A stretch of 64,000 nucleotides of DNA from Azospirillum sp. TSO22-1 (lineage in GTDB: Bacteria; Pseudomonadota; Alphaproteobacteria; Azospirillales; Azospirillaceae). Of the stretch, positions 43,696 through 53,362 are shown piece by piece. Location of the stretch: positions 1 to 64,000 of the forward strand of contig NZ_LGQZ01000044.1 in NCBI RefSeq assembly GCF_003116015.1, in the 5' to 3' direction. The position numbers and the translations under genes were made by a program. The first letter of the stretch is position 1; every line of letters begins with the position of its first letter. A model generated the notes under the pieces. The model was not told where the DNA came from. It did not search any database and saw only the letters and a list, made by a program, of their open reading frames with translations.

Positions 43696-45065
43696 TGACC
43701 CGCATGATCCCCCGCGTGACCCCTCGCGTTCAGGGCCGCCGCGCCGCCCTGCTGTCCGCTTCCCTGTTCGCGCTCGCGCTCGCGGGCTGCGACACCGTCG
43801 GCGACTGGTTCTCCAAGACCCCGCCGCCGCCGCTGCCCGGCACGCGCGTCGCCGTCCTGGTCGGCGAAAGCAAGGTCGAGCCGGATCAGGCGCTCGCCGG
43901 CACTCCGGTGGCGCTGCCCGCGCCGCAGGCCAACGAGGCGTGGCCGCAGGCCGGCGGCAACCCCGACCACGTCATGGGCCACCCGGCGCTGTCGTCGTCG
44001 CCGGTCCAGGCGTGGACCGCCAGCGTCGGCAGCGGTTCGGGCGACTCCGAGCTGCTGCAGAGCCCGCCGGTGGTGGCGCAGGGCCGCGTCTACGCGATGG
44101 ACGCCGAGGCGCACGTGACGGCGTTGGAGGCCTCCAGCGGCCGGCAGTTCTGGCGCACCGACCTGCGGCCGGAGAAGCGCCGCGGCGATTCGAGCGGCGG
44201 CGGCGTCGCCTTCGCCGACGGCCGGCTGTACGCGTCCACCGGCTACGCCGAGGTGATGGCGCTCGACCCCGCCAACGGCGCCATCCTCTGGCGCAAGAAG
44301 GTCGCCGGCCCGGTGCGCGGCGCCCCGACGGTGGCCGGCGGCACGGTGGTCGTGCTGACGCTCGACAACCAGGCCATCGCGCTCAGCGCCGCCGACGGCG
44401 CGACGAAGTGGAGCCACGCCGGCATCCTGGAGAACGCCGGCCTGCTCGGCTCCGCCAGCCCGGCGGCGAGCGGCACGCTGATGGTGGTGCCCTATTCCTC
44501 GGGCGAGCTGTTCGGCCTGCGCATCGAGAACGGCCGCGTCGCGTGGCAGGAGAGCCTGGCGGCGATCCGCCGCGGCGGCGCGCTGAGCGGGCTGGCCGAC
44601 ATCCGCGGCCTGCCGGTGATGGATCGCGGGCAGGTCTTCGCCATCGGCCATTCCGGCCGCATGGTGGCCCTGGACGAGCGCGTCGGCGCGCGCATGTGGG
44701 AAGCCACGGTCGGCGGCGTGCAGACGCCGTGGCTGGCCGGCGACTACCTGTTCGTGATCGACAACGACGCCGCCGTGGTGGCGCTGACCCGCAAGGCCGG
44801 CAAGGTCCGTTGGGTCAGCCAGTTGGAGAAGCGCAAGGACCCGAAGGACAACAAGTCGGCGCTGGTCGCCTGGGCCGGCCCGGTGCTGGCCGGCGGCAAG
44901 CTGTGGCTGACCGGCTCGCACGGCGTGCTGGTGGCGCTCGACCCCGCCGACGGGCGCGAGCTGAGCCGCAGCAAACTGCCGGGGGCGACCTACTTGCCGC
45001 CGGTGGTGGCCAACAACACCCTCTATGTGTTGAGCGACAACGGGACGCTCTCCGCGTACCGCTGA
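43695..45065 (+). CDS. bamB: Outer-membrane assembly lipoprotein BamB
   Basis: A 456-residue lipoprotein. The lipobox LALAGC gives a lipidated Cys near residue 32; the N-terminus is long before it. The rest is a beta-propeller of PQQ-like repeats ([74 protein letters not shown]). BamB supports the BamA insertase at the outer membrane. The order yfgM-like, bamB, der is a classic arrangement and supports the call. Confidence 0.92.
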   Translation: MTRMIPRVTPRVQGRRAALLSASLFALALAGCDTVGDWFSKTPPPPLPGTRVAVLVGESKVEPDQALAGTPVALPAPQANEAWPQAGGNPDHVMGHPALSSSPVQAWTASVGSGSGDSELLQSPPVVAQGRVYAMDAEAHVTALEASSGRQFWRTDLRPEKRRGDSSGGGVAFADGRLYASTGYAEVMALDPANGAILWRKKVAGPVRGAPTVAGGTVVVLTLDNQAIALSAADGATKWSHAGILENAGLLGSASPAASGTLMVVPYSSGELFGLRIENGRVAWQESLAAIRRGGALSGLADIRGLPVMDRGQVFAIGHSGRMVALDERVGARMWEATVGGVQTPWLAGDYLFVIDNDAAVVALTRKAGKVRWVSQLEKRKDPKDNKSALVAWAGPVLAGGKLWLTGSHGVLVALDPADGRELSRSKLPGATYLPPVVANNTLYVLSDNGTLSAYR

Positions 45066-45091
45066 TTCGCCGTTTAGGGATTGCCGGCCTC

Positions 45092-46513
45092 ATGTCGTTC
45101 ACCGTCGCCATCGTCGGCCGCCCGAACGTGGGCAAGTCGACGCTCTTCAACCGTCTGGCCGGCAAGAAGCTGGCGCTGGTCGACGACACGCCCGGCGTGA
45201 CCCGCGACTGGCGCTCGGCCGACGGTCACGTCGGCGGGCTGTCCTTCACCATCGTCGACACCGCCGGCCTGGAGGACGTCACCGACGACAGCCTGGAGGC
45301 GCGCATGCGCCGCCAGACCGAGCAGGCGCTGGAGCGCGCCGACGTGGCGCTGTTCCTGATCGACGCGCGCTCGGGCGTGACGCCGCTCGACCGCCATTTC
45401 GCACGGCTGCTGCGCCGGTCGAAGACGCCGGTGATCCTGGTCGCCAACAAGGCCGAGGGCAAGGTCGGCATGCCCGGCCTGTTCGAGGCGTTCGAGCTGG
45501 GCCTGGGCGACCCCGTCCCGCTGTCGGCGGAGCACGGCGAGGGCATGGCCGATCTGGTCGAGGCGCTGCTGCCCTACGCTCCCAAGGACGAGGCGCCGGC
45601 GCCCCGCGGCCGCCGCGGCAAGGCGGTCAAGGAGCCCGAACCCGCCACGCTGGACGAGGTCGAGGGCATCGGCGATCAGCCGGAGCCCGAGGAGGAGAAG
45701 GCCAAGCCGATCCACGTCGCCATCGTCGGCCGCCCGAACGTCGGCAAGTCGACGCTGCTCAACGGCCTGATCGGCGAGGAGCGCGTGCTGACCGGCCCCG
45801 AGGCCGGCATGACCCGCGACGCCATCGCCGTGGACTGGACGTGGCGCGACCGCCCCTTCCGCCTTGTCGACACCGCCGGCATCCGCCGCCGCGCGCGGGT
45901 CGATGAGAAGGTCGAGAAGCTGGCGGTCGCCGACGCGCTGCGCGTCATCCGGCTGGCCCAGGTGGTGGTGCTGGTGGTCGATGCCGACCAGATCCTCGAC
46001 AAGCAGGACCTGACCATCGCCCGCATGGTGATCGACGAGGGTCGCGCGCTGGTCCTGGCGGTCAACAAGTGGGACGCGGTGGAGAACCGCGCGCTGGCGC
46101 TCAAGGAGGTCGAGGACAAGCTGCAGGCCTCGCTGGCCCAGGCCAGGGGCATGCAGGTGGTCACCATTTCGGCGCTGAGGAAGCAGAAGCTCGACACGCT
46201 GCTCGACGCCGTGCTGGAGACCTACGAGGTCTGGAACCGCCGCGTGCCGACGGCGCAGCTCAACCGCTGGCTCTTCGGCGTGCTGGAGCACCACCCGCCG
46301 CCCCTGGTCGAGGGCCGCCGGCTGAAGATCCGCTACATGACGCAGGTGAAGGCGCGGCCGCCGACCTTCGCGCTGTTCGTCAACAAGCCGATGGACCTGC
46401 CGGAGAGCTACCAGCGCTATCTGGTCGCCGGTTTGCGCGACACCTTCGAGATGCCCGGCGTGCCGGTCCGCCTGGTGCTGCGCAAGCGGAAGAACCCGTT
46501 CGCCGAGAGCTGA
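45092..46513 (+). CDS. der: Ribosome biogenesis GTPase Der
   Basis: A 473-residue protein with two tandem Era-like GTPase domains, needed for 50S ribosome maturation. P-loops GRPNVGKS lie at residues 9-16 and about 213-220; switch II DTAGLED and DTAGIRRR, and NKAEG and NKWDA G4 motifs, are visible. A charged linker (about 165-205) separates the domains, and the C-terminal KH-like domain carries TFALFVNKP. The length is standard. It is the last gene of the block, followed by palindrome D. Confidence 0.96.
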   Translation: MSFTVAIVGRPNVGKSTLFNRLAGKKLALVDDTPGVTRDWRSADGHVGGLSFTIVDTAGLEDVTDDSLEARMRRQTEQALERADVALFLIDARSGVTPLDRHFARLLRRSKTPVILVANKAEGKVGMPGLFEAFELGLGDPVPLSAEHGEGMADLVEALLPYAPKDEAPAPRGRRGKAVKEPEPATLDEVEGIGDQPEPEEEKAKPIHVAIVGRPNVGKSTLLNGLIGEERVLTGPEAGMTRDAIAVDWTWRDRPFRLVDTAGIRRRARVDEKVEKLAVADALRVIRLAQVVVLVVDADQILDKQDLTIARMVIDEGRALVLAVNKWDAVENRALALKEVEDKLQASLAQARGMQVVTISALRKQKLDTLLDAVLETYEVWNRRVPTAQLNRWLFGVLEHHPPPLVEGRRLKIRYMTQVKARPPTFALFVNKPMDLPESYQRYLVAGLRDTFEMPGVPVRLVLRKRKNPFAES

Positions 46514-46521
46514 AGGGTATT

Positions 46522-46690
46522 GCCCCCTGACCCTCCCCCGCCTCCGGCGGGGGAGGGAGGGACCCGCACAGCGGGAGGGTGGGGGCAGCGGCTCGCGCAA
46601 GAAGCAACGCCTGCCACCTCTGCCGTTGCCCCCACCTTCCCACGCCTTCGGCGCGGGACCCTTCCTCCCCCAGCGGGGCTGGGGGAGGAC
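46522..46690. repeat. Composite palindromic repeat, copy D
   Basis: This starts about eight bases after the der stop. It is the same series as copies A and C: CCCTCCCCCGC...GCGGGGGAGGG hairpin, ACCCGCACAGCGGG, GAGGGTGGGGGCAGCGGCTCG, then a longer middle, GTTGCCCCCACC and a CCCCAGCGGGGCTGGGGGAGG end. It is the longest copy and the only one between two plus-strand genes. Confidence 0.8.
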
Positions 46691-46755
46691 TTGCGAAGCC
46701 GCAACCCATCCGAATTGCTTCGAATTTCGAACCAATCCTTAAACAAACCAAAGTC

Positions 46756-46785
46756 AACACAGGTGCTTCCGCTGTGTTTTATTTT
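46756..46785 (+). terminator. Rho-independent terminator
   Basis: AACACAG, a nine-base loop and CTGTGTT are followed by TTATTTT in a locally AT-rich stretch. It lies some 240 bases after der, beyond repeat D, and would stop read-through into the Tad-like operon or end a short transcript. Confidence 0.55.
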
Positions 46786-46803
46786 GGCGTAGCCATCGAT
46801 CCA

Positions 46804-46832
46804 TTGCGAATTCTCTAGCTGCGGCGTATCCT
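46804..46832 (+). promoter_or_regulatory. Candidate promoter of the Tad-like operon
   Basis: TTGCGA (46804-46809) and TATCCT (46827-46832) are 17 bases apart, about 85 bases before the first TadG-like gene and just after a terminator. Confidence 0.45.
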
Positions 46833-46918
46833 CGCAAGAGTTCGCGAAACACGCCCGCCCATTTTTTCGACGCCGGTGCCGGTTCCTGCGCCGGTGGGCG
46901 CGGCGGATGGAGGATGGC

Positions 46919-48205
46919 ATGGTGCGACGGATCGCCCGAAACCTTGCAGGCGCGCGGCTCCGGCACGACGAGTCCGGGGCGGTGGTCGTTGTTGTCGCGC
47001 TGATGCTGACGGTGCTGATGGGGTTGCTCGGCGTCGGCGTCGAGGTCGGCTCCTGGTACATGACGCGCCGCTCCCTGCAGACCGCGGCCGACGCCGCGGC
47101 CATCGCCGGTGCGCTGGAGGAGGCGCGCGGCGCGGCGGCGCGCGTCACCGCCGCCGCCCGGCAGGAGGCCGCGCGCAACGGCGCGGAGGTGGCCAAGGAC
47201 GTCATCACCATCCGCACCCCGCCGGCCAGCGGCGCCTTCGCCGGCGACCCGCAGGCGGTGGAGGCGATCATTACCCGGCCGGAAGCGCGGATGTTCTCCG
47301 CCGTGCTGGGCAGCGGCAACGTGGACATCTCGGCGCGCGCCGTCGCCCGCGTGCGCACCGTCGGGCAGGCCTGCGTGCTGGCGCTCGATCCCTCGGCGTC
47401 CGGCGCCATCACCGGGCAGGGCAGCTCGACGCTGAACATGCGGGGCTGCACGCTGGCCGCCAACTCCACCAGCGGCTCGGCCATCACCATGAGCGGCAGT
47501 TCCAGCGTCACCGCGCAGGGGCTGTGGACGGCCGGCGGCACCAGCCTCGGCGGCTCCTCCAACCTGAACTTCGCGGTGCCGCCGGCGACCTACACCTGGC
47601 CGCTGCCCGACCCGTACGCCGGCCTGACCATCCCGCCGCTCGGCTCCTGCCAGTCGACCAAGAACGTGACGGTGTTCACCCCCGGCACCTACTGCAGCAA
47701 CATCGACCTGCAGAGCGGCAGCTTCGTCTTCAAGCCGGGGACCTACTACCTCGACGGCGCCAGCCTGAAGATCAACGCCTCGGCCGTCGTGACGTGCGAC
47801 TGCGCGGCACCCGGCTCCGGCGTGACGTTCGTGCTTACCGCGCGCAACAACGCCAACCAGATCGGCACGGTCACCATCAACGGCGGCGCCACCATCACCC
47901 TGCGGGCGCCGAGCGACGCCGGCTCCCCCTATCCCGGCATCCTGTTCTACCAGGACCGCCGGGCGCCGGCGAGCGCGGTGAACACCATCAACGGCGGCTC
48001 CAGCATCGTGATGAACGGCGCCTTCTACTTCCCCTCCGCGCCAGTGAAGTGGACCGGCAACAACACCAGCTCCGGCGCCAACACCTGCGTCGAGATCATC
48101 GCGCGCACGGTGGACTTCACCGGCAACTCGGCGCTCGACAACAGCGGCTGCGCGGCGCTCGGCGTCAAGCCCCTGCTGACCACCGCCGCCACGCTGGGGG
48201 AATGA
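46919..48205 (+). CDS. TadG-like pilus-assembly protein, paralog 1
   Basis: About 428 residues. The N-terminus is a Tad/TadG-type secretion signal: basic residues and HDESGAVVVVVALMLTVLMG, then GVGVEVGSWYMTRRSLQTAA and DAAAIAGALEEARG as in the Flp pilus-assembly TadE/G-like family. The remaining 300 residues are rich in Gly, Ser, Thr and Asn with strand-like periodicity, and include TYTWPLPDPYAGL and PGILFYQDRRAPAS; a beta-helix-like extracytoplasmic domain is likely. The ATG at 46919 is five bases after GGAGG; an ATG at 46907 precedes that site. It is the first of four genes. Pilin-type processing is not evident; its role with any pilus is inferred. Confidence 0.75.
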   Translation: MVRRIARNLAGARLRHDESGAVVVVVALMLTVLMGLLGVGVEVGSWYMTRRSLQTAADAAAIAGALEEARGAAARVTAAARQEAARNGAEVAKDVITIRTPPASGAFAGDPQAVEAIITRPEARMFSAVLGSGNVDISARAVARVRTVGQACVLALDPSASGAITGQGSSTLNMRGCTLAANSTSGSAITMSGSSSVTAQGLWTAGGTSLGGSSNLNFAVPPATYTWPLPDPYAGLTIPPLGSCQSTKNVTVFTPGTYCSNIDLQSGSFVFKPGTYYLDGASLKINASAVVTCDCAAPGSGVTFVLTARNNANQIGTVTINGGATITLRAPSDAGSPYPGILFYQDRRAPASAVNTINGGSSIVMNGAFYFPSAPVKWTGNNTSSGANTCVEIIARTVDFTGNSALDNSGCAALGVKPLLTTAATLGE

Positions 48206-48216
48206 CGGGGGTCCCG

Positions 48217-49500
48217 ATGCGCCGCCTGCGCTCCATCCTCACACACCTGCGCCGGAACGAGGACGGCGCGCTGATCGTCGCCATCGCACTGATGCTGACG
48301 GTGCTGATGGGGCTGCTCGGCGTCGGCGTCGAGGTCGGCTCCTGGTACATGGCGCGGCGCAGCCTGCAGACCGCGGCCGACGCCGCGGCCATCGCCGGTG
48401 CGCTGGAGAACGCCCGCGGCAACGCGGCCGCCATCGCCTTGGCGGGGGCGAAGGAGGCGGCCCGCAACGGCACGGAGAACGGCGACACCGTGCAGGTCTT
48501 CACCCCGCCGACCGGCGGCGCCTTCGCCGGCCGCGCCGACGCCGTCGAGGCCATCGTGACGCGCCGGCAGCCGGCGCTGTTCTCCGCCGTGCTGAACGCC
48601 GGGCCGGCGACGATCTCCGCCCGCGCCGTCGCGCTGCTCAGCGACAACGGGCGCGCCTGCGTGCTGGCGCTGGACGGCAGCAAGGCCTCGGCGGTGCTGG
48701 CGCGCGGCAATCCCGACGTGCAGATGGCCGGCTGCATGATCGCCTCCAACTCCAACGCGGCGTCGGCCATCGACCTCAGCGGCAACGTCTCGGTGAACGC
48801 GCTGTCCCTATGGACGGCCGGCGGCATCGCGGTGTCGGGCAACGCCAGCCTGCGGCTGGCGCAGCCGGCGACCACGCACAGCTGGCCGCTGCCCGATCCC
48901 TACACCAACATCAACGTTCCGCCGCTGCCGACCTGCTCCAGCCCCAAGGTGACGAAGGTCAACAAGACGCAGCTGCTGCCGAAGGGGATCTATTGCGGCG
49001 GCATCGATGTCTCCGGAAACACGCACCTGAAGCTGGAGCCGGGGGAGTATTATCTCGACCAGGGCGACCTGACGGTGCACGGCAACGTCACCATCGACTG
49101 CCCGACCTGCGTCAACGACGGCGTCACCATCGTGTTCACCAGCACCCGTTCGTCCTCGCTGATCGGCGGCCTGCGGCTCAGCGGCAACCTCGACCTTACG
49201 CTGCAGGCGCGTGGCGGGGCGGGCGTGCCGTTTCCCGGCATCCTCGTCTACCAGGACCGGCGTGCCCCGGCCGGGACCAACCTCGTCAACGGCAACACCA
49301 CCATGAAGGTCACCGGCGCCCTGTACTTCCCGGCGCAGGAGCTCCAGTGGGCCGGCAACAACAGCACGGCGACGGCCGGCTGCGTGCAGATCGTGGCGCG
49401 CACGGTGACCTTCATCGGCAACGCCGCGCTCGGCAACGACACCTGCGCCGCGATCGGCGCCGCGCCGATCGTCACCACCCTGGCCCGGCTGGGCGAGTGA
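48217..49500 (+). CDS. TadG-like pilus-assembly protein, paralog 2
   Basis: About 427 residues, with the same architecture as its upstream neighbour. The N-terminus RNEDGALIVAIALMLTVLMG leads into a GVGVEVGSWYMARRSLQTAA segment almost identical to paralog 1, while the rest has diverged (TTHSWPLPDPYTNI and PGILVYQDRRAPAG are retained landmarks). Several cysteine pairs (CPTCVND, CVQIV, DTCAA) could form disulfides. The start at 48217 follows GGGGG by five bases and aligns with paralog 1; an ATG at 48202 overlapping the previous stop is the alternative. Over 120 bases near the start, the two genes differ at about six positions. Confidence 0.75.
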   Translation: MRRLRSILTHLRRNEDGALIVAIALMLTVLMGLLGVGVEVGSWYMARRSLQTAADAAAIAGALENARGNAAAIALAGAKEAARNGTENGDTVQVFTPPTGGAFAGRADAVEAIVTRRQPALFSAVLNAGPATISARAVALLSDNGRACVLALDGSKASAVLARGNPDVQMAGCMIASNSNAASAIDLSGNVSVNALSLWTAGGIAVSGNASLRLAQPATTHSWPLPDPYTNINVPPLPTCSSPKVTKVNKTQLLPKGIYCGGIDVSGNTHLKLEPGEYYLDQGDLTVHGNVTIDCPTCVNDGVTIVFTSTRSSSLIGGLRLSGNLDLTLQARGGAGVPFPGILVYQDRRAPAGTNLVNGNTTMKVTGALYFPAQELQWAGNNSTATAGCVQIVARTVTFIGNAALGNDTCAAIGAAPIVTTLARLGE

Positions 49501-49508
49501 GGGCGCCC

Positions 49509-49961
49509 ATGATCGGCACATCCCGCCTGCTCAAGCGCCTGCTCAGCGACCGCAGCGGCAACGTGGCGGTGGAGTTCGCCCTGCTGGCGCCGCTGCTGGT
49601 CGTCATCCTGACCGGCCTCGTCGACTTCGGCCGCGCCACCTACGACAGGATGGCGCTGGAGACGGCGGCGCGCGGCGCCGTGCAGTACGCCCGTCAGAAC
49701 CCCAACGACACCGCCGGCATCACCGCGGCGGCGCTGAACGCCGGCGGCCTGGCGGCGACGGCGACGGTGGAGATCCCGGCGCCGTTCTGCGAATGCCCGG
49801 ACGGGACCTCCATCGGCTGCTCCACCGTGTGCCCGAGCGGCGACCCGATCCTGCGCTTCCTGTCGGTCACGGTGCGGCACGATTTCGAATTGTTCTTCTC
49901 CTATCCCGGACTGCCGTCCCCGCTGGCGCTCGCCGGCACGGCGGTGATCCGGGTGCAGTGA
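49509..49961 (+). CDS. TadE-like pseudopilin protein
   Basis: A 150-residue TadE-family protein. After a basic start, DRSGNVAVEFALLAPLLVVI and LTGLVDFGRATYDRMALE form the TadE signature (G-x-x-A-V-E-F-A plus hydrophobic helix). A compact extracytoplasmic part has CECPDGTSIGCSTVC, probably disulfide-bonded. In Tad systems TadE is a minor pseudopilin cleaved by the TadV peptidase. GAGGG lies five bases ahead of the ATG. It is eight bases after the second TadG-like gene. Confidence 0.82.
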   Translation: MIGTSRLLKRLLSDRSGNVAVEFALLAPLLVVILTGLVDFGRATYDRMALETAARGAVQYARQNPNDTAGITAAALNAGGLAATATVEIPAPFCECPDGTSIGCSTVCPSGDPILRFLSVTVRHDFELFFSYPGLPSPLALAGTAVIRVQ

Positions 49962-49973
49962 GGGAGGGCGGCG

Positions 49974-50375
49974 ATGCGGCGGCGCCTGATGCGCGACGAA
50001 CGGGGAGCGGCGGCGGTCGAGTTCGCGCTGGTGTTCCCGGTGTTCATCGCCATGCTGATCGCCATCATCGAGCTGGCGACCTTCTTCTGGACGCGCAACA
50101 CCCTGCAGTTCGCGGCGGAGGAAGCGGCGCGGCTCGCCATGGTCAACACCGCGGCGACTCCCGCGGCGGTGCAGGCCGCGGCGTCGGCGAAGCTGGGCAC
50201 GCTCACGCTGGACCCGGCGCGCCTGACGGTGACGGCGGTGCTCGACCCGGCCGGCGTGGTGACCTTCATGAAGGTCACCACGCGCTACGCGTGGCCGAAC
50301 GGCGGCATCACCGGCATCCTGCCGGTGGACCTCGGCGAGGCGGTCGGCGAGGCGCGCATGCCGATGGTGCAGTAG
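49974..50375 (+). CDS. TadE-like protein 2
   Basis: A 133-residue TadE-family protein, the last gene of the operon. The motif DERGAAAVEFALVFPVFIAM, followed by LIAIIELATFFWTRNTLQFA, shows the conserved Glu after the cleavage-type Ala/Val region. The short remainder has no cysteines, unlike its neighbour. GGGAGGG is five bases before the ATG. It is convergent with the SDR gene at 50379, three bases away. No tadA, tadB, tadC, rcpC or flp genes are within the window. Confidence 0.8.
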   Translation: MRRRLMRDERGAAAVEFALVFPVFIAMLIAIIELATFFWTRNTLQFAAEEAARLAMVNTAATPAAVQAAASAKLGTLTLDPARLTVTAVLDPAGVVTFMKVTTRYAWPNGGITGILPVDLGEAVGEARMPMVQ

Positions 50376-50378
50376 CTA

Positions 50379-51083
50379 TCAGATCGCCACGACCTCGCCG
50401 TGCCGGGTGCAGGCCGGCTCGGCCAGGTCGACGAAACGGTCGGTGACGTCCTCGGGCGCGCGCAGCTTCGCCTGGTCCTCGCCGGGGAAGGCCTGCAGGC
50501 GCAGCTTGGTGGCGACGATGCCGGGGTCCAGCAGGTTGACCCGCAGGTTCGACTTGGCGATCTCCATCGCGTAGGTCTTCACCATCATCTCCAGCGCCGC
50601 CTTGCTCGCCGCGTAGGGGCCCCAGTACGGGTAGGGCTCCTTCGCCGCGCCGGAGGTGACGAAGATGGCGCGGCCGGCGTCGGAGGCGCGCAGCAGCCGG
50701 TCCATGCTGCGGATCAGCCGGTAGTTGGCGGTGACGTTGGTGTCGAGGATGCGCGTCCACAGCTTCGGGTCGAACTGGGCGACCGGGCCCAGCGTCTCCA
50801 GCACGCCGGCGTTGCCGACGACGATGTCCAGCCGGCCGAAGCGCTCGTAGATGGCGGCGCCCAGCGCGTCGATCTGGTCGAACTTGCGCAGGTCGAGCGG
50901 CACCAGCGTGGCGTTGGTGCCGGTGGCCTGCTTGATGGCGTCGTCCACCTCCTCCAGGCCGCCGACGGTGCGGGCGGTGAGGATGACGTGCGCGCCCTCC
51001 TGCGCGAAGCGCTTGGCGACGGCGGCGCCGATGCCGCGGGAGGCACCGGTGATCAGGGCGTAGCGGCCGGCGAGACGGGACAT
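50379..51083 (-). CDS. Short-chain dehydrogenase/reductase
   Basis: A 234-residue classical SDR. The cofactor motif TGASRGIG lies at about residues 13-20, VVGNAGVLE about 88, the catalytic Ser in FVTSGAAK and the YAASK Tyr/Lys about 157-161. PGIVATKLR is the usual post-active-site loop. The neighbouring purF is on the same strand with a terminator between them. The substrate is unknown; the position after purF is commonly seen in alphaproteobacteria but does not define the function. Confidence 0.86.
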   Translation of the reverse strand: MSRLAGRYALITGASRGIGAAVAKRFAQEGAHVILTARTVGGLEEVDDAIKQATGTNATLVPLDLRKFDQIDALGAAIYERFGRLDIVVGNAGVLETLGPVAQFDPKLWTRILDTNVTANYRLIRSMDRLLRASDAGRAIFVTSGAAKEPYPYWGPYAASKAALEMMVKTYAMEIAKSNLRVNLLDPGIVATKLRLQAFPGEDQAKLRAPEDVTDRFVDLAEPACTRHGEVVAI

Positions 51084-51107
51084 GGGGTCGCTCTACAGGT
51101 CAGTGGA

Positions 51108-51153
51108 CAAACGAAGCCCGCGCCGGCACCCGCTCGGGATGCCGCGCGCGGGC
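51108..51153 (-). terminator. Terminator of purF
   Basis: On the minus strand GCCCGCGC pairs with GCGCGGGC (51153-51146 with 51123-51116), enclosing a second CGGCA/TGCCG stem, and is followed by TTCGTTTGT. It lies 13 bases after the purF stop. Confidence 0.75.
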
Positions 51154-51166
51154 CGGGTGGGACGGA

Positions 51167-52618
<1,452 letters not shown>

Positions 52619-52648
52619 CGAAGAATCCTCGTAGTGCACGGGCCCGAC

Positions 52649-53329
52649 TCAGCGCGTGTTCTGGATCAGGCGGTCGATCTCGCCGCGATCGCGCTCCTTA
52701 TAGCCGGTATTGGCGGGTGGTGCACCCGTCTTCCCGCCGGCCGGGACGGGCGAGGTGAGACGGTCCAGCGCCTCCTTCGCCTCGATCGCCTGGCGCGCGC
52801 GATCCCGCGCCAGATCGGCCTGGTTCAGCCCCTCCGCCCGCAGGTTGGCGGGCACGAACTCATAGATCATGCCCGCACCCGCCGCCATCAAGGGGCGGGT
52901 CTTCGCCTGCTGCAGCCATTGCGGCTGCTCCTGGGCCGGGATCAGCCATGCAAAGAACAGATAGGCGACCGACACCAGCACGGCGCCCTTGAACAGGCCG
53001 AACAGGAAGCCCAACGAGCGGTCCACCGCCGACAGCGAGGAGTTCTGCACGCCGCGCGAGATCCGCCCGAACAGGATGGTCAGCACCACCAGCGCCACGA
53101 TGAACAGCGCGGCCGAGGTGGCGACGTACGCCACCATCTCGACCTTCAGGTACTTCTGCGTGTGCGGCAGGACGAAGGGCAGGGTGTACAGCGCGGTCAG
53201 CGCGGCACCGCCCCAGGCGGCCAGCGACAGCACCTCGGCCACCATGCCGCGGGTGAAGGCCAGCAACGCCGACAGCAGCAGCACGGCGAACACCACGCCG
53301 TCGGCCGGGTTGATCGGGAAATTCTCCAT
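52649..53329 (-). CDS. cvpA: CvpA family membrane protein
   Basis: A 226-residue inner-membrane protein of the CvpA (colicin V production) family. It has about four membrane helices (VVFAVLLLSALLAFTRGMVAEVL, read as VVFAVLLLSALLAFTRG, then GAALTALYTLPFVLP, ALFIVALVVLTILFG and GAVLVSVAYLFFAWL) with the conserved SxxDRxLGFLFGLFKG segment, and a cytoplasmic tail ending RLIQNTR. cvpA upstream of purF is a conserved pairing; its biochemical role is unclear. Confidence 0.93.
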   Translation of the reverse strand: MENFPINPADGVVFAVLLLSALLAFTRGMVAEVLSLAAWGGAALTALYTLPFVLPHTQKYLKVEMVAYVATSAALFIVALVVLTILFGRISRGVQNSSLSAVDRSLGFLFGLFKGAVLVSVAYLFFAWLIPAQEQPQWLQQAKTRPLMAAGAGMIYEFVPANLRAEGLNQADLARDRARQAIEAKEALDRLTSPVPAGGKTGAPPANTGYKERDRGEIDRLIQNTR

Positions 53330-53362
53330 GCTCCGCTACCCTCGAAACCTATCGTGCCAGCG

